Shown piece by piece: positions 1 to 8,393 of a DNA stretch of 31,646 nt (positions are counted from its first letter, which is position 1; the number at the start of each line of letters is the position of its first letter). This stretch comes from an uncultured Prevotella sp. (lineage in GTDB: Bacteria > Bacteroidota > Bacteroidia > Bacteroidales > Bacteroidaceae). The notes under the pieces were generated by a model. It had not been told where the DNA came from. It made no database searches and saw only the letters and a program-made list of their open reading frames with translations. The DNA lies in the NCBI GenBank assembly GCA_934183355.1, contig CAKPST010000023.1, forward strand, positions 1 to 31,646, read 5' to 3'. The translations under genes were made by a program, and so were the position numbers.

Positions 1-69
1 CATATCGCCGTTGGACATATCCTTGAATACGACGGGGCGATAGTTTTCTGGATGAATTCCCTTCTTCAT
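1..69 (-). CDS. rpmE2: 50S ribosomal protein L31 type B, N-terminal part (runs off window)
   Basis: Only the first 23 codons are inside the window. They read MKKGIHPENYRPVVF followed by KDMSNGDM, which is the characteristic beginning of the type-B L31 protein of the large ribosomal subunit in Bacteroidales. The ATG lies at 69-67 and the reading is open to the window edge. Type-B (C-minus) L31 lacks the zinc-binding cysteines of the other form; no cysteine occurs in the visible part, but the rest cannot be checked. A full Bacteroidetes promoter lies just upstream (129-160), so the gene is transcribed separately from the receptor module that ends at 175. Confidence 0.85.
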   Translation of the reverse strand, partial: MKKGIHPENYRPVVFKDMSNGDM

Positions 70-128
70 TTTGATTTAAATTGTTATATTGTTAATTGAA
101 AATGTCGCTTTATAAGTTTCAGCGGCTG

Positions 129-160
129 CAAAGGTACGATTTTTTCGGCAGACCGCCAAA
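129..160 (-). promoter_or_regulatory. Bacteroidetes-type promoter for rpmE2
   Basis: On the minus strand, TTTG (160-157) is followed by 20 nt and then TACCTTTG (136-129). This matches the primary sigma factor consensus of Bacteroidetes. It sits 60 nt upstream of the rpmE2 ATG and directly after the stop codon of the DUF6359 gene. Confidence 0.75.
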
Positions 161-174
161 TATTTTAAGACATT

Positions 175-1608
175 TTATTTGACTGCCACAGTCACCTTGT
201 CGATGTAGAGAGCACCTACAGCATTGTTCCATACTGTGAAGTACTTGCAGCCCTCGGCGAAGGTGTATGTCAAGGTGAAGACATTAAATTCGCCATCCAC
301 CTTTGTTTCTACCAAATTGCCTTCTATTGCGTCCTTAACTGGATGAGCCTCAGCACCTCCGTATACACTGAACTTGGTAGGTGTGTCATAAGTCTTTGCA
401 CCTCTAATTACCAATGTGATGGTGTTGATGTCGTTAGCGAAAGCCGAACTGTTGAAGAAGAAACCCTGCTTAGAAACGTCCGAAGCATTACCTTGAACCT
501 GAATACCGCCACCTTTTTCTGCCTGTGCTTTACAGATTCTCGCACCTGCGTATGTAACGTCTTCATACTTCCATGTATACCATGTACTCTCGTCGTTTAC
601 TTTCTGTGAACCATAGCTGTTTTCAGGGAAATCACCACTTATCTTTCCACTGATTAGTTCTGCCAGACCCATGCCGCCTTCGGTTGGAGTAACCACTGGC
701 TCGTCGCCACCTGTTGAGCCGCCCTCGGTCTTGCCGTTGAGCGACACGAGATAGTTCTTTGAGTCAAACTCATTTGTGTTATTGTATTTCTTGAGTTTGC
801 CACAGATGACAACCTCATCACCTACCTTGAGGTCTTCAAGTTTAGTGAACTTTGTATTGCCAAGGTTGTTGCCACCATATACATAGAACTGGTTGGCTGT
901 TGTGCCATCATCAGAGATGTAATAGCTGATGCTGCCATAATCCGTTCTAAACTCCTTAAGCTCTGAAACCTTGCCCTTCACATATACATCAACAGTAGCA
1001 TCGCCACCATCATTGATATACTTGTTGGCAGCAGCCACATTAAATGGGTCTTCCTTTGTGCCTGTTCCCTTCGGATCGCCAACGACAGGAGTAGTTGTAC
1101 CTGGCTTCACACCAAATTCCTTATCGCCAATCTTAGCCCAAACAACAGCCTTTACACCAACCTTCTTGAAGTAAGTTTCGACGTTGCCACAGAGTAATAT
1201 TTCCTGCTTGAGGTTGCCAGGATTACTCTTAAGGTTGACACCTTCGCGCACTGCACCTACGGGCAGCTGAATAGGTATTACGTTGTTGACATCAGTCTCA
1301 TCAGCTGACGCTGCTAAAATAACGTTGCTCATAGCCTCGCAACCCTCAGCAGTAAACTTAGCCTCATCGATAGACATATCGGGAACGAAACCTACGATGT
1401 AGCCCTTGACATAGACGTTGGTTGTCACTGAGGTGCCAGCCTTAATGTCAGTCACGCTAAAAGGCTTTGCCTCGGTGCCGTCACCAACCAATTCAGAGTT
1501 GCCGTTGCCGCCTGCCGGAATGTCGTATGGAGCCGGAACGTCCTCGCAACTTGTGAATGAGAATGTTGCCGCGAGAGCGACAAGCATTGTATAAAATATC
1601 TTTTTCAT
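175..1608 (-). CDS. DUF6359-type OB-fold surface lipoprotein
   Basis: This is a 477-residue predicted lipoprotein. The signal peptide ends in the lipobox SFTSC, with the lipidated cysteine at residue 21. Two similar modules follow, at about residues 40-160 and 180-295. Each opens with G-T-x-x-x-P-F and carries VYVKGYIVG or VYVKGKVSE strands and 'VGDEVVICGKL'-like segments, the pattern of DUF6359 OB-fold domains. A Gly-rich linker leads to a C-terminal region (about 310-477) that looks like a beta-sandwich carbohydrate- or cell-wall-binding module. It is the last gene of a three-gene minus-strand unit, 49 nt after the DUF5689 gene. OB folds bind nucleic acids or oligosaccharides, so a surface ligand-binding role beside the TonB receptor is an inference. 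The ligand is unknown. Confidence 0.75.
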   Translation of the reverse strand: MKKIFYTMLVALAATFSFTSCEDVPAPYDIPAGGNGNSELVGDGTEAKPFSVTDIKAGTSVTTNVYVKGYIVGFVPDMSIDEAKFTAEGCEAMSNVILAASADETDVNNVIPIQLPVGAVREGVNLKSNPGNLKQEILLCGNVETYFKKVGVKAVVWAKIGDKEFGVKPGTTTPVVGDPKGTGTKEDPFNVAAANKYINDGGDATVDVYVKGKVSELKEFRTDYGSISYYISDDGTTANQFYVYGGNNLGNTKFTKLEDLKVGDEVVICGKLKKYNNTNEFDSKNYLVSLNGKTEGGSTGGDEPVVTPTEGGMGLAELISGKISGDFPENSYGSQKVNDESTWYTWKYEDVTYAGARICKAQAEKGGGIQVQGNASDVSKQGFFFNSSAFANDINTITLVIRGAKTYDTPTKFSVYGGAEAHPVKDAIEGNLVETKVDGEFNVFTLTYTFAEGCKYFTVWNNAVGALYIDKVTVAVK

Positions 1609-1657
1609 AATTGTGATTTTTTTGTTCTATTATACATTATATATATGTGTATGGCTC

Positions 1658-2566
1658 TTATTCGGCCTTCTGTATGTCCGACAACTTACGCACAGCGAGC
1701 TGCACGGTGTTGCCGTAGGATGATGTTGTGCTCGACTTGTAGCAAGAGAGCACACCTGTTACGTTGACCTTGCCCTGTGGAACAATCTCAGCGGCGAAGT
1801 CGGCATAGCAACTGGTGCGGATGCCCACTTGCTTCTTCTGTCCTGTGAAGCCCTTGAAGTAGCGTGTCACACCGAAGCCAGTATCCTTTCCTTCTGCCTC
1901 TGGAGCAAATGTGAGCTTACCATCAGCCTTGTCAAACTCAACACCCTGAAGAGTCACCAAGCGTCCAGCATACGACAATGCAGTAGCCTCGTTGTTGAGC
2001 AACTTCACATCAGTTATCACCTTAGGCTGAGCCTTTGACACGTCGGCTTTGCCGATAATCTTGAAACGCGACTGCCATTCGTTGCGGTTCATGCGGCTTG
2101 GATAGTTTTGGTTCTTTTCCACATTGTGATAAGCCGCACCAATCTGAGGCTGCATGCGATAAGTGCCATAGTAGAGACCACCAACATTGATAAGAATCTC
2201 CTGACCAACTGGTAGCTGACCGAACAATCCACCCTGTGCAATACAGATGATGATGCCCGACTCGCTGTCGTCCTCAAGAGCTATCTGATTGTAGAGGTTG
2301 CCCTCCACGTCATTACCCACAACAACACCCTTAATCTGTACACCATCGTCGATGCGCACAGTGTCGTTGATAGGATTCTTCTGCATAGCTCCGTACTTAG
2401 CCTTCAAGTCCTTGATGCTCATTACGTTGGTCTCCTGCAACTGGTTGTTGCCATAAGCCGGAGTCTCACCGGTAGGATCCTTCCAGTCGTCGTCCATGCA
2501 CGATGTCGCGCCGAGGGCGATGATGAGAGCCACGAGTGCAAATTTCAAATATTTGATACTTTTCAT
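1658..2566 (-). CDS. DUF5689 domain-containing lipoprotein
   Basis: This 302-residue protein has a signal peptide with lipobox GATSC (Cys23) followed by acidic MDDD residues, typical of a Bacteroidetes surface-exported lipoprotein. The body matches the DUF5689 pattern: an early 'MSIKDLKAKYG' helix, then 'DGVQIKGVVVGND' and 'GNLYNQIALEDD' segments of an OB-like barrel, and a second barrel ending in 'GKVNVTGVLSCY'. The gene starts 12 nt after the TonB-receptor stop, so the two are almost certainly co-transcribed. In other Bacteroidales this domain is repeatedly found beside TonB-dependent receptors and sometimes with secreted endonuclease-type domains. That association is family knowledge; no nuclease domain is visible here. 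The biochemical role is unknown. Confidence 0.8.
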   Translation of the reverse strand: MKSIKYLKFALVALIIALGATSCMDDDWKDPTGETPAYGNNQLQETNVMSIKDLKAKYGAMQKNPINDTVRIDDGVQIKGVVVGNDVEGNLYNQIALEDDSESGIIICIAQGGLFGQLPVGQEILINVGGLYYGTYRMQPQIGAAYHNVEKNQNYPSRMNRNEWQSRFKIIGKADVSKAQPKVITDVKLLNNEATALSYAGRLVTLQGVEFDKADGKLTFAPEAEGKDTGFGVTRYFKGFTGQKKQVGIRTSCYADFAAEIVPQGKVNVTGVLSCYKSSTTSSYGNTVQLAVRKLSDIQKAE

Positions 2567-2578
2567 TGTCGTTGCTTT

Positions 2579-5191
2579 TTAGAATTTATAAGTGATATTG
2601 AGCATGCCGTTGGTACCTAACGCATAGAACTTATACGGGTTCTTAGAGAATGAGTAGGCACGCTTCTTCACGTTGGTCTGGTCTGGATTGTCCACACTCG
2701 CTCCGCTGTAGTCGCTTCGGCTCTGCTCGAATCCGCCAGTGACGATATTGCGGTTGTTGAGAATGTTAGTCACCATGAGGTTGATTGACAGCGAACCCTT
2801 CTTCAGATAAATGCTGCGACCGATTGAACCATCGAGCATAAATCCACCCTTGCCCTTAGCCTGGTCGAGTGCACCGGGGACAATCTCGTTGGTAACGTCG
2901 TTGATGATAGGCTCACCATACTTCTTAAGAGCCTCGTTGCGAGCCTTTACAGCCGACTTGAATCTGAAACTTGGCGAGTAAGAGAGGTAGATGCGGTCGT
3001 AGTAGTTGCCGTTGAGGTCGATAAACCATCCACCTTGATGATAGCTCAAGCCCAAGCCAGCTGCTGTAAGCGGAGTACCATTGTCGCGCATACCCTTGTT
3101 GTACACCTCGTCGTAGTTGTTGCCAGTCTGGTCGGAACCGAGCAGCTGTGAGTCTACCGACTTCATATAGCAGAGCTTAGAGTTGTTGATAATCTTAGCC
3201 TCGCTGATGGTGCCGAGGAGTTTTACGTCGAATGCACTTGTCACCTTGAACTTGAATCCAGCCTCAACGCCATAATACTCCTTCTTCATGTCTGTGAGCG
3301 ACACGTATGTGAACGAGTTGACATCGTCGTTGTAGAAGTTCTGCCAGTCTGTGACATTGTTCATGCGTGAATAGTAGCCATTGATATTGAAGCTGAGCCA
3401 TGAGTTCTTAAACTGATAACCGAGGTCTGCATTGAACACACGCTCGTTCTTGAGTCCCTGAACGAAGTCGTTGTTCACTTCAGGAGCCATGAACGACTTG
3501 CTTGCCTCTGGAGCGCGATACTCATAAGCAACACCGAGCGACACAACACCGGCACGTCCAAGCGAAATGTTTGAACCAAGTTTCACACCTCCGTCCAAGA
3601 ACTGAGCGTGATGGCTCTTGCCATAAGAATTCTTAGGAGCCAGACCATTGCGCATCTTGCCCTCGCGCTGCATTGATGTGTAGCCGAGCTTAGCTGCCAC
3701 TGTATAGTTGAGAGGTCCGAAGTTCTGCGAGTAAGAAGTCCACACCTTAGCCTTGTTAACAAGGATGTTGTAGTTGTAGCCAAACTTGTCGCCCTCGCCC
3801 ACTACTGCCTTCGGATGGTTGAGGTCGTAATCTGCCTCAGGCGAATCAACTGTATACTTGTCGGAGATGACATAAGTATTGATGTTATGGAATGTTGTAG
3901 CACCGAGCAAGTCCTCCATTGTCTGATAGTGCTTGCCGTTGTTTGTAGCAGCCAACACACCGAAGTTTATAGCCTTGTCCTTGTCTATCTGGTGATTGAA
4001 TGTAGAAGCGAGCGACAGCATGAGGTTGTCGTTGTGCTTAGCCTGGATGTAGTACATAGCATCCTTGCCCTCAAGAGCCACGTTCTTGTTGGCAGCATAT
4101 AGTCGGTCCCAGTTTATCTGGCGATTTGCCTTAGATGCTTTCCAATAGTTGTAAGCATACTGCCAATCGGCGTATGCCTGGTCGGTGCGATATTGGTCGT
4201 CAGCTTCATACCACACGTCGAAGTAGCTCGACGGCAGATTCTTCCAGTAGTTAGGCTGTGGATTGTCCGAGTTGTTGTAGTTGAGCTTGGTGCTCTTGTA
4301 CATAGAATACTTGCCGAGGAGCGATGTTGTCAGTTTAGTGTTGTCGTCTATCTTCCAGTCCCATGTGAGTATGGCGCTCGGAGCATAGTCGTTTACAACA
4401 CGTGAGTTGCGCTTCTTGCCGTTCTGATAGCCCCAATAAGGGTTGTAGTAGCGACTGTTGGCAAGCCAATAAGCCTCGTCAGTAGCTGGTCCCTGTGTAG
4501 AGCGCTCTGTCGGGTTGCCCCATGTCGAGAGCGAGATAGAATGGTCGCCCCACATCTTCTGTATAGCAAGGAAATAAGACAACGAGTTGTAGAATGTACC
4601 CTCAATATAGCCGTTGCTTGCCCAGCGATAGCTCACACCACCAGTGAACGCCCATCCCTTGTCATTAAGACCTGTGCTGTAGGTGTACATACCACGCATG
4701 GTGTAGTTGCGGTTGGCACCACTCAGTGTCACACGCTGTCCCACAGGCATTGCAGCCGGACGGAAGTTGTAGTTGTTTGATCCAGCCATGCCAGCAAAAG
4801 CGAAGTTGTTCGACTCAAACGGCAATGCAAACTCGACATTGCGAGTCATATTGTTCAGACCGCCCACCTGCGAATATCGGAACTGTCCGTTCTCCATGTC
4901 GTTCATAGAGAGTCCGTTGATGTAAACCTCATTATACTTCTGGTCGAAGGCACGATAACGGAATCGTGCCGGAGAAAAGAGGTAGCCAACTTGGCTTGCA
5001 TAAATGTTGGTGTTGGAGTTGACAATAGTCACATTCTGTGTCATGTCGTCGTCCTCGCCAAGCTGAGCCTCAGTGAAAGTGATGGCAGCCTCACTCACTG
5101 CTTCGCTCACATAGCCGAGAGAGTCGGTCTGTGCATAGACGGCAGGAGTACAGCATAGAGCCAGCACTGCTAAATTAAGCTTCTTTTGCAT
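2579..5191 (-). CDS. TonB-dependent receptor-like outer-membrane protein
   Basis: This 870-residue protein has a signal peptide (cleavage near VYAQ, residue 21). A short plug-like region follows, containing 'FRYRAFDQKYNEVYINGLSMND' spread over about residues 75-100. The rest is a long series of amphipathic aromatic-rich beta-strands ending in 'MLNITYKF', whose terminal Phe is typical of barrel proteins. The N-terminal carboxypeptidase-like domain common in SusC-type receptors is absent and no clear TonB box is seen. The protein is therefore a shorter receptor type than SusC. It is first in a unit with the DUF5689 and DUF6359 lipoproteins, which probably form a surface complex with it for capture and import of an unknown ligand. 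ATG is at 5191, with a -7 box upstream at 5264-5270. Confidence 0.85.
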   Translation of the reverse strand: MQKKLNLAVLALCCTPAVYAQTDSLGYVSEAVSEAAITFTEAQLGEDDDMTQNVTIVNSNTNIYASQVGYLFSPARFRYRAFDQKYNEVYINGLSMNDMENGQFRYSQVGGLNNMTRNVEFALPFESNNFAFAGMAGSNNYNFRPAAMPVGQRVTLSGANRNYTMRGMYTYSTGLNDKGWAFTGGVSYRWASNGYIEGTFYNSLSYFLAIQKMWGDHSISLSTWGNPTERSTQGPATDEAYWLANSRYYNPYWGYQNGKKRNSRVVNDYAPSAILTWDWKIDDNTKLTTSLLGKYSMYKSTKLNYNNSDNPQPNYWKNLPSSYFDVWYEADDQYRTDQAYADWQYAYNYWKASKANRQINWDRLYAANKNVALEGKDAMYYIQAKHNDNLMLSLASTFNHQIDKDKAINFGVLAATNNGKHYQTMEDLLGATTFHNINTYVISDKYTVDSPEADYDLNHPKAVVGEGDKFGYNYNILVNKAKVWTSYSQNFGPLNYTVAAKLGYTSMQREGKMRNGLAPKNSYGKSHHAQFLDGGVKLGSNISLGRAGVVSLGVAYEYRAPEASKSFMAPEVNNDFVQGLKNERVFNADLGYQFKNSWLSFNINGYYSRMNNVTDWQNFYNDDVNSFTYVSLTDMKKEYYGVEAGFKFKVTSAFDVKLLGTISEAKIINNSKLCYMKSVDSQLLGSDQTGNNYDEVYNKGMRDNGTPLTAAGLGLSYHQGGWFIDLNGNYYDRIYLSYSPSFRFKSAVKARNEALKKYGEPIINDVTNEIVPGALDQAKGKGGFMLDGSIGRSIYLKKGSLSINLMVTNILNNRNIVTGGFEQSRSDYSGASVDNPDQTNVKKRAYSFSKNPYKFYALGTNGMLNITYKF

Positions 5192-5263
5192 GTATTTTGA
5201 TAATTAATAATTGTAATCGATATTGTTTGTAGAGTGTAATTTACATATTATATTATTGAATTA

Positions 5264-5270
5264 CAAAGTA
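5264..5270 (-). promoter_or_regulatory. -7 promoter element for the receptor operon
   Basis: On the minus strand this reads TACTTTG, matching the tail of the Bacteroidetes -7 consensus (TAnnTTTG), 73 nt upstream of the receptor ATG. No TTG at the ideal 19-21 nt spacing is visible, so the assignment is tentative. Confidence 0.45.
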
Positions 5271-5412
5271 AAGCATTAATTTTCAATTATGAAAGTTTTT
5301 TCACATTTAATTTAGATTAAGAAACAGTTACATCACAGGTCTGTATAGTATTGTTCGTGTTTAGTACAATAAATATGTGCGCAAAAATATAGGTGGTTAA
5401 AGAAATTTTGAC

Positions 5413-5420
5413 TAACTTTG
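5413..5420 (+). promoter_or_regulatory. -7 promoter element for the HdeD-like gene
   Basis: TAACTTTG is a perfect -7 box, 23 nt before the ATG at 5444. No clear TTG lies 20 nt upstream. Its position inside the upstream reading frame argues against an earlier start at 5393. Confidence 0.6.
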
Positions 5421-5443
5421 ACCAGAAACAAAACAAAAAAGAT

Positions 5444-6073
5444 ATGAAAACATTAGTTAGTTCGTTGCTCCGCGCTGTATGTGCGATAGCAGTAGGAGCG
5501 TTGCTTGTGAAGTATCGCGAACAAACCGTAGAGTGGATAACCATCGCCATCGGCGTGCTTTTCTTTGTGTCGGGCGTATTCTCGTGCGTCACCTATTTTG
5601 TGGCACGTGGCAAGCAGAGCGACATTGAGGTGTACGACGCTGACGGACGCAAGCTGACGTCTGCCAAACCTATATTCCCCATCGTCGGACTCGGCAGCCT
5701 CATCCTCGGACTTATACTTGCCATAATGCCGACGGTGTTCATCACTTATCTTGTGTATGTGCTCGCTGCCATCCTCATCCTTGGTGCCGCAAACCAGTTT
5801 TTCAATCTCATCGCAGCATCGCGCATGGCACACATCGGACTCTACTTCTGGATTATGCCCACGCTGACATTGCTCATTGGCATCATCGCTGTGGTGTCGC
5901 CAAGCTCCATCGCCACAGCTCCACTGTTTGTCATTGGATGGACAATGATGGTGTATGGCATGGTGGAGCTGATTAATGCAATAAAGATTCACCAATTACG
6001 ACGTCAACTCGAACGCAATGCTAAAGAGTCTTGCCCTTCAGCACAACATCCACTCCAAGATGAAAAGCAATAA
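5444..6073 (+). CDS. HdeD/DUF308 family small membrane protein
   Basis: This 209-residue protein is almost entirely hydrophobic. It has about six predicted transmembrane segments in paired hairpins, for example 'VEWITIAIGVLFFVSGVF', 'PIVGLGSLILGLILAIMP' and 'LFVIGWTMMVYGMVELINAI'. The repeated G-x-x-x-x-x-x-G-x-x-x-x helical pairs and the length fit the DUF308 (HdeD acid-resistance membrane protein) family. An upstream in-frame ATG at 5393 was rejected because a -7 promoter box lies between it and 5444. The last 53 nt overlap the 3' end of the convergent sugar-phosphate transferase gene. The C-terminal tail is hydrophilic and poorly conserved-looking. Function in this group is not established; a membrane stress role is the usual suggestion. 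Confidence 0.75.
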   Translation: MKTLVSSLLRAVCAIAVGALLVKYREQTVEWITIAIGVLFFVSGVFSCVTYFVARGKQSDIEVYDADGRKLTSAKPIFPIVGLGSLILGLILAIMPTVFITYLVYVLAAILILGAANQFFNLIAASRMAHIGLYFWIMPTLTLLIGIIAVVSPSSIATAPLFVIGWTMMVYGMVELINAIKIHQLRRQLERNAKESCPSAQHPLQDEKQ

Positions 6074-7112
6074 ACAATGCAACGTCTATCAGTACAATAT
6101 ATGTGATGTCTATCACACCTGACAACATTGTGTTGACCAATACAAACAACATCTGCAACAACAGTATCACCACGAGTGCCTTGCGCTGTGTAAGTCCGCA
6201 GCGCAACAGCTTGTGATGAATATGACGCTTGTCTGCCTGAAACAACGGTTGACCAACACGCAGTCTGACCATCACCACACGCACCACGTCAAAGCATGGC
6301 ACAATGAGCAATGTGTAAGCCAACAGCAGTCCGTCACTGCGATATGGCATGACGGCTGTAGAGTTCATGGCAAACTTCACCATAAGGAATCCGAGCACAA
6401 ATCCGAGTGTAAGTGAGCCTGAGTCGCCCATGAATATCTTGCGCTTACGCTCTACACTACCCCATATATTGAAGTAGAGATAGGCTACGAGCACACCCAT
6501 GAGTCCAGCTATCAGCACACAATAGGTCCACACTTGCTCTCTGCCGAAGCACATAAGAAATCCGGTGAGTGATATAAGTGCTAATCCGCCAGATAGTCCG
6601 TCGATGCCATCGATGAGGTTGATGGCATTATCAATGAACACTATGACAAAAACCGTGATCGGTGCTCCAATCCAAAACGGTATAGACTCCACTCCACAAA
6701 AACCATAAAGATTGTTGATGTACAGATTGCTCATCGGCAACAGACATGCCGCCACTATCTGCACCAGGAACTTGATGGGGGCACCAAGACCTATTATGTC
6801 GTCCACCAAACCTACAGAATAGACCATGAATAGACTCACAAGAAACGAGCATGTCCACAGATTGATGGACACCGGCATATTGTCGGTGACACAGTTGAAC
6901 ACATACAACGACATAAGAAAAGCGAAAAACATACATGGCATGAACGCCAATCCGCCGAGACGCGGTATGGCATTGTGATGCACCTTGCGCTCATCGGGCA
7001 TGTCATATAGTTTGCGCTTCAGACAAAAGTCGACAATACGGGGTATGATAAGAAATCCACTTGCAAGACTCAATGTGAAAGCAAGCAGGACATAAAGCCA
7101 ATAATAATCCAT
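6021..7112 (-). CDS. Undecaprenyl-phosphate sugar-1-phosphate transferase (WecA/MraY family)
   Basis: This 363-residue polytopic enzyme has about 10-11 membrane helices. Family motifs appear in order: 'DMPDERKVHH' with 'PRLGG' (37-54), the Asp pair in 'VDDIIGLG' (D104-D105), 'NLIDGIDGLSGG' (165-176, D171), 'MGDSGS' (228-233) and the cytoplasmic 'RHIHH' loop (296-300). These are the signature of the polyprenyl-phosphate N-acetylhexosamine-1-phosphate transferases. The 'HIHH' loop and 'ERKVHH' favour the WecA/TagO type, acting on UDP-GlcNAc or a related sugar, over MraY. It would initiate surface polysaccharide assembly on undecaprenyl phosphate at the inner membrane. It stands alone here, with no other glycan genes adjacent. 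Its 3' end overlaps the HdeD-like gene tail to tail. Confidence 0.9.
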   Translation of the reverse strand: MDYYWLYVLLAFTLSLASGFLIIPRIVDFCLKRKLYDMPDERKVHHNAIPRLGGLAFMPCMFFAFLMSLYVFNCVTDNMPVSINLWTCSFLVSLFMVYSVGLVDDIIGLGAPIKFLVQIVAACLLPMSNLYINNLYGFCGVESIPFWIGAPITVFVIVFIDNAINLIDGIDGLSGGLALISLTGFLMCFGREQVWTYCVLIAGLMGVLVAYLYFNIWGSVERKRKIFMGDSGSLTLGFVLGFLMVKFAMNSTAVMPYRSDGLLLAYTLLIVPCFDVVRVVMVRLRVGQPLFQADKRHIHHKLLRCGLTQRKALVVILLLQMLFVLVNTMLSGVIDITYIVLIDVALFIAFHLGVDVVLKGKTL

Positions 7113-7226
7113 TTATATAGTTTTATAGCATTATAGATAATAGTTTTTTCAGAGCATAAGAATGCCCGTTGTTATAATAACTATAAAAATGTAAAAATAT
7201 TGTATAGCCTTGTTATTTTTCCAAAT

Positions 7227-7283
7227 AAAAAAGCAAGAAGGTTTACACAAATGTCATATAAGTCTAACATTTGTGTAAACCTT
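7227..7283 (-). terminator. Rho-independent terminator after the Lrp-type gene
   Basis: A perfect 17-bp inverted repeat (7238-7254 with 7267-7283, 12-nt loop) lies just past the stop codon at 7294. On the minus strand it is followed within a few bases by a run of six T (7232-7227). The stem is AT-rich but long. Confidence 0.8.
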
Positions 7284-7293
7284 TTTGGGGAGA

Positions 7294-7812
7294 TTATTCA
7301 TCACCAGTTACCTCTTCGGCAAATTCCTCCTCATCTTCGTCGTCCACTGGCAATTCGCTGATAGGAATCTGACGGTCAATAACCGCGTTGAATGAGATGA
7401 CGGTCTCCGAACGCGATAGTCCGAGAGGCTGCAGTTTGTCGTGTATTACGTTGAGCAGGTGATGATTGTTGCGTGCATATAGCTTGATGAACAGATCAAA
7501 TCCACCTGTTGTATAGTGACATTCCACCACTTCAGGTATCTTCTTCAGTTCTTCCACCACGTCATCAAAACTTGCTGGGTTCTGAAGATAGAGTCCTATG
7601 TATGCGCAGGTCTCATATCCCACCTTCTCGGGGTCGATGACGAACTGTGAGCCCTTCAGTATGCCAAGGTTTGTCAACTTCTGTATACGTTGGTGAATGG
7701 CTGCGCCACTCACGTTGCACGACCGCGCCACTTCCAAAAATGGAATGCGAGCATCCCCAGCAATGAGCCGGAGAATCTTCTTGTCCAATTGATCTAAATT
7801 GTGATGTGCCAT
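7294..7812 (-). CDS. Lrp/AsnC family transcriptional regulator
   Basis: This 172-residue protein opens with 'LDQLDKKILRLIAGDARIPF', the start of the AsnC-type winged helix. The recognition part is 'VARSCNVSGAAIHQRIQKL' (about 28-46), followed by the 'GILKG' turn. The C-terminal half (about 65-145) is the ligand-binding RAM domain, with 'GYETCAYIGLYLQ' and 'VVECHYTTGGFDLFIKLYA' strands. An unusual acidic tail (DDEDEEEF and more) closes the protein. Such regulators form octamers or hexadecamers that sense amino acids. It has its own complete promoter and terminator, so it is monocistronic. The serine-degradation gene nearby is a possible target but nothing in the sequence proves it. Confidence 0.92.
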   Translation of the reverse strand: MAHHNLDQLDKKILRLIAGDARIPFLEVARSCNVSGAAIHQRIQKLTNLGILKGSQFVIDPEKVGYETCAYIGLYLQNPASFDDVVEELKKIPEVVECHYTTGGFDLFIKLYARNNHHLLNVIHDKLQPLGLSRSETVISFNAVIDRQIPISELPVDDEDEEEFAEEVTGDE

Positions 7813-7836
7813 TTATGAATTGTTGTTATTTTGGTG

Positions 7837-7867
7837 CAAAGTTACTGCAAAATAACGATATTGACAA
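7837..7867 (-). promoter_or_regulatory. Bacteroidetes-type promoter for the Lrp-type gene
   Basis: On the minus strand, TTG (7867-7865) is followed by 20 nt and then TAACTTTG (7844-7837), 24 nt upstream of the ATG at 7812. Both boxes and the spacing match the consensus. Confidence 0.75.
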
Positions 7868-7931
7868 TTATACATTCATAAAAAGTAATAAATTGTCACA
7901 ATCTTAGGCTCAAAACAAAAATATTTGTCCT

Positions 7932-8393
7932 TTATTTTTCTTCTGCCGAGTAGCTTATATTCCTCACATTGGCCTTGCGCAGTGCCTGCTTCACATCAGT
8001 GACAAGCTGCATATGCGTTCCACGGTCGGCTTTCAGCGAAACTATCTGTCGTGTGCGGTCGTCGGGCGACATGCGACGGCGTTCGGCAGCGATGTATCCT
8101 ACTATATCCGAGGGCGTAGCAAACTTGTCATTGAGTTGCAATGCATAACCGTCGGATGTGGAACAAGCCTTAGATGCCGATGCAGGCTTACCTATATATA
8201 TATACGACACAGCCGACTTCTTGGTGAGGCGGGTCAGTTCGGTGCCTTGTGGCACACGATACTCTACCTTGATAGTTGTCTTGCGCATGTGTGTCACCAC
8301 CATGAAGAAGAAGAGCACGGTGAATATCAAGTCGGGTAGCGACGACGTATTGAGCGTCGGCACACCACGACGTGGTCTATATCGGAAACTCAT
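7932..8393 (-). CDS. ExbD/TolR family protein (second copy)
   Basis: This 153-residue protein has a short cytoplasmic N-terminus, 'FRYRPRRGVPTLNTSSLPD', then one transmembrane helix 'DLIFTVLFFFMVVTHM' (about 21-36) whose Asp21 is the proton-pathway residue of the family. A periplasmic domain of about 110 residues follows. The domain contains an insertion rich in Ser/Ala ('KPASASKACSTSDG') and ends in the conserved 'QLVTDVKQALRKANVRNISY'. The gene overlaps the preceding exbD by 4 nt, implying translational coupling. It is the last gene of the ExbB operon. With ExbB it would form a proton-driven motor for TonB-type energy transfer. Confidence 0.9.
   Translation of the reverse strand: MSFRYRPRRGVPTLNTSSLPDLIFTVLFFFMVVTHMRKTTIKVEYRVPQGTELTRLTKKSAVSYIYIGKPASASKACSTSDGYALQLNDKFATPSDIVGYIAAERRRMSPDDRTRQIVSLKADRGTHMQLVTDVKQALRKANVRNISYSAEEK

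Noticed and set aside
5393..5443. Upstream start for the HdeD-like gene
   Set aside because: A perfect -7 promoter box lies within this stretch, and the extra residues are hydrophilic and unlike the family's start.
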